Assembly: GCA_044225565.1 (NCBI GenBank)
Contig: JBGAIL010000218.1
Coordinates: 1 to 7,536, forward strand
Length of the DNA: 7,536 nucleotides
Source: CAVXAE01 sp044225565
Lineage (GTDB): Bacteria; Pseudomonadota; Gammaproteobacteria; Steroidobacterales; Steroidobacteraceae
Direction of reading: 5' to 3'
This document shows, piece by piece, positions 1 through 6,006 of this stretch (its first letter is position 1; each line of letters begins with the position of its first letter). Below the pieces are notes generated by a model that did no database searches, was not told where the DNA came from, and saw only the letters and a list, made by a program, of their open reading frames with translations. A program made the position numbers and the translations under genes.

Positions 1-1
1 C

Positions 2-151
2 CTCGGCTCCATCGAGGTCGGGAAGCTGGCGGATCTCGTCATCCTCGATGCCGATCCTCTCGTGGACATTCGCAACGCCCGTACGATCCGTGGCGTTGTG
101 AAGCAGGGCGTCCTCTACGAGGCCGTGCAACTCGGCATTCGCGCGCGTTAG
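2..151 (+). CDS. Amidohydrolase family protein, C-terminal fragment (5' end outside window)
   Basis: Only the last 49 codons are present, ending in TAG at 149-151; the reading frame is open to the window's left edge. The visible tail contains GSIEVGKLADLVILDADPL, the classic C-terminal strand motif of metal-dependent amidohydrolases (imidazolonepropionase/dihydroorotase-like), where the small beta-sandwich re-forms after the TIM barrel. It is followed by an IRN...IRGVVKQGVLYE stretch that is also typical. The metal-binding residues lie upstream, so substrate and cellular location cannot be judged. The serine hydrolase gene starts 19 bp downstream on the same strand, so this gene is likely part of the same operon. 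Family assignment is good; specific function is unknown. Confidence 0.8.
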   Translation, partial: LGSIEVGKLADLVILDADPLVDIRNARTIRGVVKQGVLYEAVQLGIRAR

Positions 152-170
152 GCAGGGAATCCGCGCGGCC

Positions 171-1439
171 GTGCTTCCCGCTTCCTCGCATCGGACAACG
201 ACCATCAGTCGCCGCGAGCTCTTGCGGTTCGCCGGGCTCGCGGCGATGGCGTCTCGACCCGCCCTGACTGCTGCGTCCGGGGACGAGGGCGCGCTGGCGG
301 CCTGGCTGCGCAGTGAGGCCTTCCGCGCCTTCATTCACTCACGCATGCGGTCCGGTCACATTCCCGGAGTGAGCCTGGCGGTGATCGACGGTGGGCAATC
401 GATCCATGCCGCAGGCTTCGGACTGGCGGATCTGCAGGCGCGCCGACCGATGACTGCCGATACCGTCATGAACATCGCTTCGGTGAGCAAGACGATCACC
501 TGCACCGCGGTCATGCAGCTGTGGGAGCAAAAGCGGTTCGACCTCGACGATCCCATCGACGCTCACCTGCCATTCACGGTGCGCAACCCTGCGTACCCCG
601 ACGATGCCCTGACGTTCCGCCACCTCCTGCTGCATCTCTCCTCGATCGCCGACGGCCCCGCATACGATGCGAGCTATGCCTGCGGAGATCCCCGGATCTC
701 TCTGGAGAAATGGCTGCACGACTACCTCACACCGGGAGCGCCGCTCTTCGATGCCCGAAACAATTTCCACGACTGGAAGCCCGGCGCCCGGTACGAGTAC
801 AGCAATGTCGCCTATGGCCTCCTTGGCCTCCTCGTGGAGCGCCTTTCCGGCCGTCTCTTCGCCGACTACTGCCGCGAGCGCATCTTCGCGCCACTGAGGA
901 TGGCTAGCAGCAGCTTCCGTCTCGCCGACGTCGATCGGGGATCGCATGCCACCGGCTACGATCATCTGGGAGATGGCGATGCTTCCGAAGTGCGAGTTCC
1001 GGATCCTGCGTGGCAGCCCAACGCCCACTCCGGAGCTCGACTGGCTCCGCACTGCCTATACGGCTTCCCCACGGTGTCGGATGGTCTTGCCCGCACCAGC
1101 GCGCGGGAGCTCTCGAGATTCCTGCTCGCCTATATGCAGGGCGGCGTGCTCGACGGCACGCGCATCCTGCGCGAGGAAACGGTTGCCCTGATTCTCTCGG
1201 ATCAGCAGGTCGAAATTCCTGAGCCTCCAGGCGCACGCCTGGGAATCACCTGGCGACGCTACCCCGACGGCACATTTGGCCACACGGGGGGCGATCCAGG
1301 CGTATCCTCCCGCGTCGCTTTCCGCCCCGGCGACGGGCGCGGCGTCGTGATTCTCGCCAACGTGCGAGGTGCCAAGAGCCAGGTGGCCGATATCGCGCGC
1401 AGCATCTTCGAGGGGACGCGGGCGAGCATTCCGGACTAG
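171..1439 (+). CDS. Tat-exported serine hydrolase of the beta-lactamase/penicillin-binding-like (S12) family
   Basis: The 422-aa protein has the three active-site motifs of the class C beta-lactamase/S12 fold: S104-V-S-K107 (nucleophile Ser and general base Lys), Y210-S-N212 and H371-T-G-G374, which replaces the KTG box of true beta-lactamases. The His variant is common in esterases, D-aminopeptidases and D-Ala carboxypeptidase-like members. The N-terminus carries a twin-arginine motif, S13-R-R-E-L-L-R19, followed by a short Ala/Leu-rich segment, so export by Tat to the periplasm is likely. The start is GTG at 171, with AGGGA at 154-158 as a rather distant (12 nt) Shine-Dalgarno; no better start keeps the RR motif. 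The substrate cannot be read from the sequence. Because the next two genes resemble a dipeptidase and a D-aminoacylase, a peptidase, amidase or D-aminopeptidase role is more likely than antibiotic resistance (inference). Confidence 0.88.
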   Translation: MLPASSHRTTTISRRELLRFAGLAAMASRPALTAASGDEGALAAWLRSEAFRAFIHSRMRSGHIPGVSLAVIDGGQSIHAAGFGLADLQARRPMTADTVMNIASVSKTITCTAVMQLWEQKRFDLDDPIDAHLPFTVRNPAYPDDALTFRHLLLHLSSIADGPAYDASYACGDPRISLEKWLHDYLTPGAPLFDARNNFHDWKPGARYEYSNVAYGLLGLLVERLSGRLFADYCRERIFAPLRMASSSFRLADVDRGSHATGYDHLGDGDASEVRVPDPAWQPNAHSGARLAPHCLYGFPTVSDGLARTSARELSRFLLAYMQGGVLDGTRILREETVALILSDQQVEIPEPPGARLGITWRRYPDGTFGHTGGDPGVSSRVAFRPGDGRGVVILANVRGAKSQVADIARSIFEGTRASIPD

Positions 1440-1443
1440 AGGA
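1438..1443 (+). promoter_or_regulatory. Ribosome binding site overlapping the serine hydrolase stop codon
   Basis: AGAGGA begins inside the TAG stop of the serine hydrolase and lies 6 nt before the GTG at 1450. It decides the start of the M19 gene, since the in-frame ATG at 1369 lies deep inside the previous gene and has no such site. It also suggests translational coupling of the two genes. Confidence 0.7.
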
Positions 1444-1449
1444 TCGATC

Positions 1450-2457
1450 GTGCTGGAACACACTGCGCAGCCGGTTTCGCGAGCCGCGCGACTCATACGA
1501 GACACCCTCGTGTGGGAGAACCACTGCTGCATGCCTTTCGAGGACGCGCCCCGATGGATGCCGCAGCTCGAGCGCTATCGGCGTGCGGGCTTCGACGTGG
1601 TGCACGTCAACATCGGGGATTCCGACATCCCGCTCGACCGCATGCTGCGGGCGCTGGCGGGCTTCCGCGCCTGGCTGAGCGAAAGGCCCGAAGAGTACGT
1701 TCTAGTGAGCGGCGTCGCGGACATCCTGCGGGCCAGGCAGAGCGGCAAGCTCGCCGTGTGCTTCGACATCGAAGGCGCGCAGGCACTCGGAAAAGATCTC
1801 GGGCTCATCCCCATCTTCTACAGCCTGGGGGTGCGCTGGCTGCTCATGGCGTACAACTGCGGCAATCTGGTTGGCGCCGGCTGTCACGACGCCGTGGACG
1901 GAGGGCTCACCGAGTTCGGCCGCCGGTTCATCGCCGGCATGGACCGCGTCGGCATGATCAAGGACGTGGCGCACACCGGCTATCGCACTGCCCGGGACGT
2001 CATCGAAGCATCCAGCGTTCCGGTGAACATCTCGCATTCGAATCCGCGCGCGCTCAACGACCATCCGCGCTGCGTGCCGGACGATCTCATGAAGGCCTGC
2101 GCCGCGAGCGGCGGCGTCATGGGCATCACCGGCCTGGGCCTGTTCCTGGGCGGCAACGACATCAGCACGGAGAACGTCGTGCGCAGCATCGAGTACTCGG
2201 TGGGCGTGATGGGCATCGATCACGTGGGCCTCGGGCTCGACTACGTCTTCGACCAGCAGGGCCTCACGGGCGACTTCGACCTCAAGCGGCAATACTGGCC
2301 CGAAGGCTTTGGCTATGACTCCGGCACGCGCTTCGTGCCACCGGAGCAGCTTCCCGAAGTGGTGGAGGCCCTGCTGGCGCGCGGGTACCGGCCGGAAGAC
2401 GTGGCGAAGCTCCTCGGCGGCAATTTCCTGCGCGTCGCCCAACAGATCTGGAAGTGA
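1450..2457 (+). CDS. Membrane dipeptidase-like metallopeptidase (family M19), predicted cytosolic
   Basis: This 335-aa protein matches the renal dipeptidase (M19) family over its whole length. Family members hydrolyse dipeptides at a two-zinc site in a TIM barrel and often accept a D-residue at the C-terminal position. Expected ligands are visible: H25 in ENHCCMP, E108 in FDIEG, H175 in DVAH, H196 in ISHSNPRAL, and the catalytic-type Asp D264 in GLGLDY. The GGNFLRV signature closes the protein at 323-329. The first motif is odd: the usual H-x-D reads H25-C-C27, so the Asp ligand appears to be Cys. I chose GTG at 1450 because the Shine-Dalgarno AGAGGA sits 6 nt upstream; the longer frame from 1369 only adds an Arg-rich tail overlapping the previous gene. 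No signal peptide is visible, unlike both neighbouring enzymes. The gap to the previous gene is 10 bp. Confidence 0.9.
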   Translation: MLEHTAQPVSRAARLIRDTLVWENHCCMPFEDAPRWMPQLERYRRAGFDVVHVNIGDSDIPLDRMLRALAGFRAWLSERPEEYVLVSGVADILRARQSGKLAVCFDIEGAQALGKDLGLIPIFYSLGVRWLLMAYNCGNLVGAGCHDAVDGGLTEFGRRFIAGMDRVGMIKDVAHTGYRTARDVIEASSVPVNISHSNPRALNDHPRCVPDDLMKACAASGGVMGITGLGLFLGGNDISTENVVRSIEYSVGVMGIDHVGLGLDYVFDQQGLTGDFDLKRQYWPEGFGYDSGTRFVPPEQLPEVVEALLARGYRPEDVAKLLGGNFLRVAQQIWK

Positions 2458-2460
2458 AGG
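2456..2460 (+). promoter_or_regulatory. Ribosome binding site of the D-aminoacylase-like gene
   Basis: GAAGG overlaps the TGA stop of the dipeptidase gene and lies 7 nt before the ATG at 2468. It supports that ATG, which also opens directly into a clean signal peptide, over the longer in-frame start at 2309. Confidence 0.65.
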
Positions 2461-2467
2461 CACACCC

Positions 2468-4195
2468 ATGAACGCATTGCGGGCTCTCGCTCTGTCCGTT
2501 TGTCTCTCCGCGATGGCGGGCATGCCGGCCCACGCGCGAGAGTTCGATCTCATCCTGCGCGATGCCACGGTGATCGATGGAACGGGCGCCGCACGCCGCA
2601 AGGCGGACGTCGGCATCATCGGGGACAGCATCGCAGCGGTCGCCAACCTGGCGGGTTCCACGGGCAGGCGGGAGATCCAGCTCGACGGGTTGGTGCTCAC
2701 GCCGGGCTTCATCGACATGCACGCGCACGTGGCGGAGAACGAGTACGGGGACAGCGGCCTCCTGTCGAAGGATGTGAGGCGCCGCGCCGCCCAGAACTAC
2801 GTGATGCAGGGCGTGACCAGCGCGGCCGCCAACCCGGACGGCTATCAGCCCGCTTCGCTCATCGAGCAGCGCGAGCGGCTGACCCGGGCGGGCATCGGAA
2901 TGAACGTGGCGCTGTTCAACGGCCACAACTCGATGCGCGCTACCGTCATGGGCAAGGACACTTCGCGTCTCGCCACGCCGGCCGAAGTGACGGCGATGCA
3001 GGAGCTGCTGCGCCGGGGCATGGAAAAGGAGCGCTCCTTCGGGCTGTCGCTCGGCCTCGAGTACGACAGCGGCCGGTATTCCGACACGGATGAGGTGGTT
3101 GCTCTCGCGAGCGCGATGGCGCCTTACGGCGGCGTGTACATCGCGCATCAGCGCAGCCAGGGCTCGGCGCCCATGTGGTACAAGCCGAGCCTCAGTGGCG
3201 GGGTTGCGCCGCCGACGCTGGCAGGCACATTGGCGGAAAGCGTGCGCGTGGCCGAAGAGACGGGCGTCACGGTCGTCGTCACGCACATCAAAGGGTGGGG
3301 ACCCGGCTTTCGTGGAGTAGGCGAAGACCGTTCCACCCTGCAGGCTGCACGGGACCGCGGCGCGCGGATATTCATGGATCTCTATCCTTATTTCAGCGCG
3401 GGCTCGGACGGCTCGTTCGTCATGCTGCCGCCGTGGGCCATCGGCGCAGACCGGGCGTTCGATGCGGACGGCATGCCGCGCAGGAATTTCGATCACGCCG
3501 CGGCGCTGCGGCGGGTGCTGCGGGACTCGTCGAAGCGGGCAGGCCTTGCGGCGGACATCGCCAACCAGGTGGCGCTGAAGGGCGGCGCGGAGCACGTCAC
3601 GGTGCTGAGCTATCGGGATCATTCCTACGACGGCAAGACCATCGCGGACCTGATGCGCCTGCGCGGGCAGGACCTCACCGGGCTCGCCATCGCGCTGCAG
3701 CTCGAAGGGGACCGCCACGAAGCGGGCGGCGTGAAGCTGCGGGCCGTGAGCATGGACCCGCGCGACATCGAGCTCTTTTACTCGCAGAGCTGGGCGGCCA
3801 CGGGCAGCGACGGCTGGATCGTGCTGCCGGAAGAGGCGGTGGGGCCGCTCAAGTACGTGGAGACCAACCAGCGCAACTTCGGAACCTATCCACGCCGGCT
3901 CGGCTTCATCAGCCTCGAGCGCAAGGTGGATACGCTGGAGGAAGCCGTCCGCAAGTCGTCCGGCCTGCCGGCGCAGATCCTGGGGCTGCGGGACCGCGGT
4001 GTCATCGCGACAGGCATGAAGGCGGACCTGGCGGCCATCGATCTCGCGAAGCTGCGCGACAACACGACCATCGCCGAGCCGAGCGTCTACCCGAGCGGCG
4101 TCCAGCACGTGTTCGTGAACGGCGTGGCCGTGGTGGCGGATGGAAAGCCCACGCTCGCCCTGCCTGGAAGGGTGCTCGACCCGCCGGGGCGGTAG
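2468..4195 (+). CDS. Exported D-aminoacylase-like amidohydrolase (N-acyl-D-amino-acid deacylase family)
   Basis: The 575-aa protein opens with a Sec signal peptide (hydrophobic residues 4-18, probable cleavage after A-H-A at 23). The N-terminal sandwich strand DLILRDATVIDGTG and the barrel motif PGFIDMHAH (H85, H87) are standard for D-aminoacylases, zinc enzymes that remove the acyl group from N-acyl-D-amino acids. Further family marks are YIAHQRS (H227), VTHIKG (H273), TGSDG with the catalytic-type D448, and FGTYPRRLG at 471-479. The C-terminal GVIATGMKADLAAID strand is intact. The loop after QGVT reads AAANPDG where classical members have a G-N-C-G motif carrying the Cys metal ligand, so the metal site or substrate range may differ. 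ATG 2468 has GAAGG 7 nt upstream. It is the last gene of the hydrolase operon. The exact substrate is uncertain: N-acyl-D-amino acid, D-residue peptide, or another amide. Confidence 0.87.
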   Translation: MNALRALALSVCLSAMAGMPAHAREFDLILRDATVIDGTGAARRKADVGIIGDSIAAVANLAGSTGRREIQLDGLVLTPGFIDMHAHVAENEYGDSGLLSKDVRRRAAQNYVMQGVTSAAANPDGYQPASLIEQRERLTRAGIGMNVALFNGHNSMRATVMGKDTSRLATPAEVTAMQELLRRGMEKERSFGLSLGLEYDSGRYSDTDEVVALASAMAPYGGVYIAHQRSQGSAPMWYKPSLSGGVAPPTLAGTLAESVRVAEETGVTVVVTHIKGWGPGFRGVGEDRSTLQAARDRGARIFMDLYPYFSAGSDGSFVMLPPWAIGADRAFDADGMPRRNFDHAAALRRVLRDSSKRAGLAADIANQVALKGGAEHVTVLSYRDHSYDGKTIADLMRLRGQDLTGLAIALQLEGDRHEAGGVKLRAVSMDPRDIELFYSQSWAATGSDGWIVLPEEAVGPLKYVETNQRNFGTYPRRLGFISLERKVDTLEEAVRKSSGLPAQILGLRDRGVIATGMKADLAAIDLAKLRDNTTIAEPSVYPSGVQHVFVNGVAVVADGKPTLALPGRVLDPPGR

Positions 4196-4202
4196 AAGCC
4201 CA

Positions 4203-4232
4203 TTCGGGGATAGGCGTGCGAGCGCCCCCGAA
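4203..4232 (+). terminator. Inverted repeat after the hydrolase operon, possible terminator
   Basis: TTCGGGG (4203-4209) and CCCCGAA (4226-4232) form a perfect 7-bp stem with a 16-nt loop that could hold a small inner GCG/CGC stem. It lies 7 bp after the stop codon of the last hydrolase gene and before the next promoter, where a terminator is expected. No T tract follows, so intrinsic termination is doubtful; it may instead be a transcript-end stabilising hairpin. Confidence 0.35.
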
Positions 4233-4283
4233 GTCTCACCAGGTTGCCTTTGGCGCGATCCCGTCACGGCGGGCATCCTGCGA

Positions 4284-4310
4284 TTTCCGGTTTGTCTGCC
4301 TGGAACGTCT
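4284..4310 (+). promoter_or_regulatory. Putative ECF (FecI-type) promoter of the sigma/anti-sigma genes
   Basis: TTTCCGGTT at 4284-4292 and CGTCT at 4306-4310, separated by 13 nt, resemble the -35 and CGTC-type -10 boxes of ECF sigma promoters. CGTCT ends 37 nt before the ATG of the sigma gene, giving a leader of about 30 nt. The same pair of boxes occurs before the receptor gene at almost the same distance from its start, which is the main support. If real, it implies autoregulation of the sigma factor. Confidence 0.55.
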
Positions 4311-4347
4311 GGGGGTAACCTAGGCCCGCAATCCGTCGCCCATCCTC

Positions 4348-4938
4348 ATGACCTGCGAATCCGTCACCCGGCCCGATGAGCCCGGCTCGATCCCGGCCGG
4401 GCAGGAAAGGCATGCGGCCAACGTGGCGGCGCTCTTTCGCGAGCACAACAAGACGCTGGTGAGCTTCCTCAGGGCGCGGCTGCAGTCCGAGCAGGATGCG
4501 CGCGAGGTCGCGCAGGAGACTTACGTGAAGCTCCTGCAGCTCGATCGCCCGGGCGCGGTGAGCTTCCTGCGCGCGTATCTTTTTCGAACCGCCGCCAATC
4601 TGGCGACCGACCGGCTGAGACAGCGCAACGTGCGGCGGGGCAGCGAGTCGGCCGGGGTGTTCGAGGACCTGGTCGACGAATGCGAAGTGCCGGAGGCGCG
4701 CGTCGCCGCGGTGCAGGAGCTTTCGCTGATCCGGCGCTATCTGTTCGAGCTGCCGGAGCGCTGGCGCGAAGCGTTCATCCGGCATCGCATCCTCGGTGAG
4801 ACCGAGGTGGCCGTCGCGAAGAGGCTCGGGCTCACGGACCGCATGGTGCGCAACTACATCGTGCAGACCTTGTTCTACTGCCGGGCCCGCCTGGATGGTC
4901 GCACGGCGGAGCAGGCACAGGAGGGTTTGCGGAGATGA
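4348..4938 (+). CDS. FecI-type ECF RNA polymerase sigma factor
   Basis: The 196-aa protein has sigma region 2 at about residues 28-95 (ALFREHNKTLVSFLRAR, then AREVAQETYVKLLQ, then FLRAYLFRTAANLATDRLR, the core and -10 binding part). Region 4 at about 123-182 holds the helix-turn-helix that reads the -35 box (ETEVAVAKRLGLTDRMVRNYI). The YIVQTLFYCRARLDG ending is typical of the iron-starvation/FecI group. It would direct transcription of the downstream receptor when the anti-sigma partner receives a signal. The ATG at 4348 has no clear Shine-Dalgarno. GTG at 4423, 12 nt after AGGAAAGG, would give a 171-aa protein closer to the usual family N-terminus, but the promoter spacing favours 4348. Its stop overlaps the anti-sigma start by ATGA. 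Confidence 0.92.
   Translation: MTCESVTRPDEPGSIPAGQERHAANVAALFREHNKTLVSFLRARLQSEQDAREVAQETYVKLLQLDRPGAVSFLRAYLFRTAANLATDRLRQRNVRRGSESAGVFEDLVDECEVPEARVAAVQELSLIRRYLFELPERWREAFIRHRILGETEVAVAKRLGLTDRMVRNYIVQTLFYCRARLDGRTAEQAQEGLRR
4919..4925 (+). promoter_or_regulatory. Strong ribosome binding site of the FecR-type gene
   Basis: AGGAGGG inside the end of the sigma gene lies 9 nt before the ATG at 4935. It fixes this start and, with the 4-bp ATGA overlap, indicates coupled translation of sigma and anti-sigma factor. Confidence 0.7.
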
Positions 4939-5927
4939 ACGTCCAGGATGAGCGCATGATGCAGGCGTCCGAATGGTTCATGCGGCTTCGCGAGCCTGAT
5001 GTCGACGAATCGACGGCAGCCGGCTGGCTGCAATGGTCTCAGGCCGATCGCGCGAACCTCGCAGCGTTCGAGCGGGTGCGCGAGCTGTGGGATCGCTTCG
5101 ACGACTCTCGTCTGCACGGACCGCTCGCCAGGCAGATGACGCGGCGTACCGACTTCCGGCCGGCAGCATGGGCTATCGCGGCGTCCACGATATTGGCCGT
5201 GGGCGTCTCGTCGTGGTGGCAGTTCGTGCGCAGTGAGCACCCGGCCGTCACGGAGGCGTTGAACACGGATGCGGGAGCGATGCGGCGGCAACGCCTGCAG
5301 GACGGTTCCATCGTCGAGCTGGGCGCACGCTCCAGCGCGCACGTGCGCATTACGCGTGAGCGGCGCGAGATTTTCGTTGAGGACGGCGAGGCGTTCTTCC
5401 AGGTCGCAAAGGATCCGAGCCGGCCGTTCGTCGTGCGGGCGGGAGACCTTCAGGTCGTTGCAGTCGGCACGGCATTCAACGTGCGCAAGACCGACGAGCG
5501 CGTCGTCGTCACGGTCAAGGAAGGGGCGGTGCGCGTCACGCCGAGCCGGCAGACCGCAGCGGCGATCGCGCCGGCTGAGAGCGCCGAGGGCCAGCTGCGT
5601 GCCGGAGCAGGTCATCAGGTGACGTACTCGGCTCGCCAGCAGGCGCTCACGATGACGCCGTTCGCGCCGGCTGCAGCGCCGGGGGCTAGCTGGCAGGTCG
5701 GTCGATTCGAATTCGTCAACGAGCCGCTCGGCAGCGTCATCGCGGACATCAATCGCTATTCGCCACGCCCCATCGCTTTCTTCGCCAATGAGCGCATCGC
5801 AGCGCTGGTGTTCACCGGCACGTTGCGGCGTGATGCCATCGACGACTGGCTGCGCGGACTCAGGGACGTATTCCCTGTCGAGGTCGTGGATCGTGGCGAG
5901 CTGGGCGTGCTGCTCGCGGAGCGCTGA
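4935..5927 (+). CDS. FecR-type transmembrane anti-sigma factor / signal relay
   Basis: The 330-aa protein has the full FecR layout. A cytoplasmic N-terminal domain (about 5-72) contains the DUF4880-like ASEWFMRLREPDVDESTAAGW segment that binds the sigma factor. A single membrane helix lies at about 77-97. The periplasmic FecR domain (about 110-205) includes QRLQDGSIVELG, VEDGEAFFQVAKD and VVAVGTAFNVR. The C-terminal part (about 256-328) resembles an STN/DUF4974 domain that would contact the receptor. The G178-T179 pair in VGTAFNV matches the conserved Gly-Thr where some FecR-type proteins (FoxR of Pseudomonas) are known to self-cleave. In this family the receptor signal leads to intramembrane proteolysis and release of the sigma factor. 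It overlaps the sigma gene by 4 bp and is followed by the receptor, so its partners are very likely those two. Confidence 0.92.
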   Translation: MNVQDERMMQASEWFMRLREPDVDESTAAGWLQWSQADRANLAAFERVRELWDRFDDSRLHGPLARQMTRRTDFRPAAWAIAASTILAVGVSSWWQFVRSEHPAVTEALNTDAGAMRRQRLQDGSIVELGARSSAHVRITRERREIFVEDGEAFFQVAKDPSRPFVVRAGDLQVVAVGTAFNVRKTDERVVVTVKEGAVRVTPSRQTAAAIAPAESAEGQLRAGAGHQVTYSARQQALTMTPFAPAAAPGASWQVGRFEFVNEPLGSVIADINRYSPRPIAFFANERIAALVFTGTLRRDAIDDWLRGLRDVFPVEVVDRGELGVLLAER

Positions 5928-5940
5928 GTCGCCGCGACCG

Positions 5941-5968
5941 TTTCCGGTTGGGCTGGGGTGAATCGTCT
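5941..5968 (+). promoter_or_regulatory. Putative ECF (FecI-type) promoter of the receptor gene
   Basis: TTTCCGGTT at 5941-5949 and CGTCT at 5964-5968, 14 nt apart, sit in the 79-bp gap between the FecR-type gene and the receptor. CGTCT ends 38 nt before the receptor ATG. The identical boxes upstream of the sigma gene differ only by one spacer base, and CGTCT-N-GGG is shared as well. This is the expected target of the sigma factor in a FecI/FecR/FecA-like system. Confidence 0.6.
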
Positions 5969-5996
5969 AGGGACACGAGACGACAAGACAGCCACC

Positions 5997-6002
5997 GAGG
6001 GG
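5997..6002 (+). promoter_or_regulatory. Ribosome binding site of the receptor gene
   Basis: GAGGGG lies 4 nt before the ATG at 6007 (6 nt from its GAGG core). It supports that start, which leads straight into a signal peptide. Confidence 0.6.
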
Positions 6003-6006
6003 TTTC

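Noticed and set aside
844..856. TTTCCGG followed closely by CGTCT inside the serine hydrolase gene
   Set aside because: The two boxes are only 1 nt apart, far too close for a promoter, and lie inside coding sequence.
171..1439. Serine hydrolase as an AmpC-type antibiotic-resistance beta-lactamase
   Set aside because: The KTG box is HTG, and the Tat signal and peptidase neighbours fit the broad S12/esterase group better; SxxK and YxN alone do not show beta-lactam hydrolysis.
1369..1449. Longer N-terminus for the M19 gene from ATG 1369
   Set aside because: The extra 27 residues are Arg-rich, overlap the serine hydrolase, and lack a ribosome binding site, whereas GTG 1450 has AGAGGA 6 nt upstream.
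2309..2467. Longer N-terminus for the D-aminoacylase-like gene from ATG 2309
   Set aside because: It would overlap the dipeptidase gene by about 150 bp and bury the signal peptide that starts cleanly at ATG 2468.
2282..4276. 664-codon open frame on the minus strand opposite the D-aminoacylase-like gene
   Set aside because: It mirrors a well-supported plus-strand enzyme in high-GC DNA, is rich in Arg/His/Ala, and shows no recognisable domain.
4257..4277. Imperfect inverted repeat GATCCCG / CGGGCATC just upstream of the sigma promoter
   Set aside because: It is short, has a bulge, and is the kind of match expected by chance in GC-rich DNA; there is no evidence that it is an operator.
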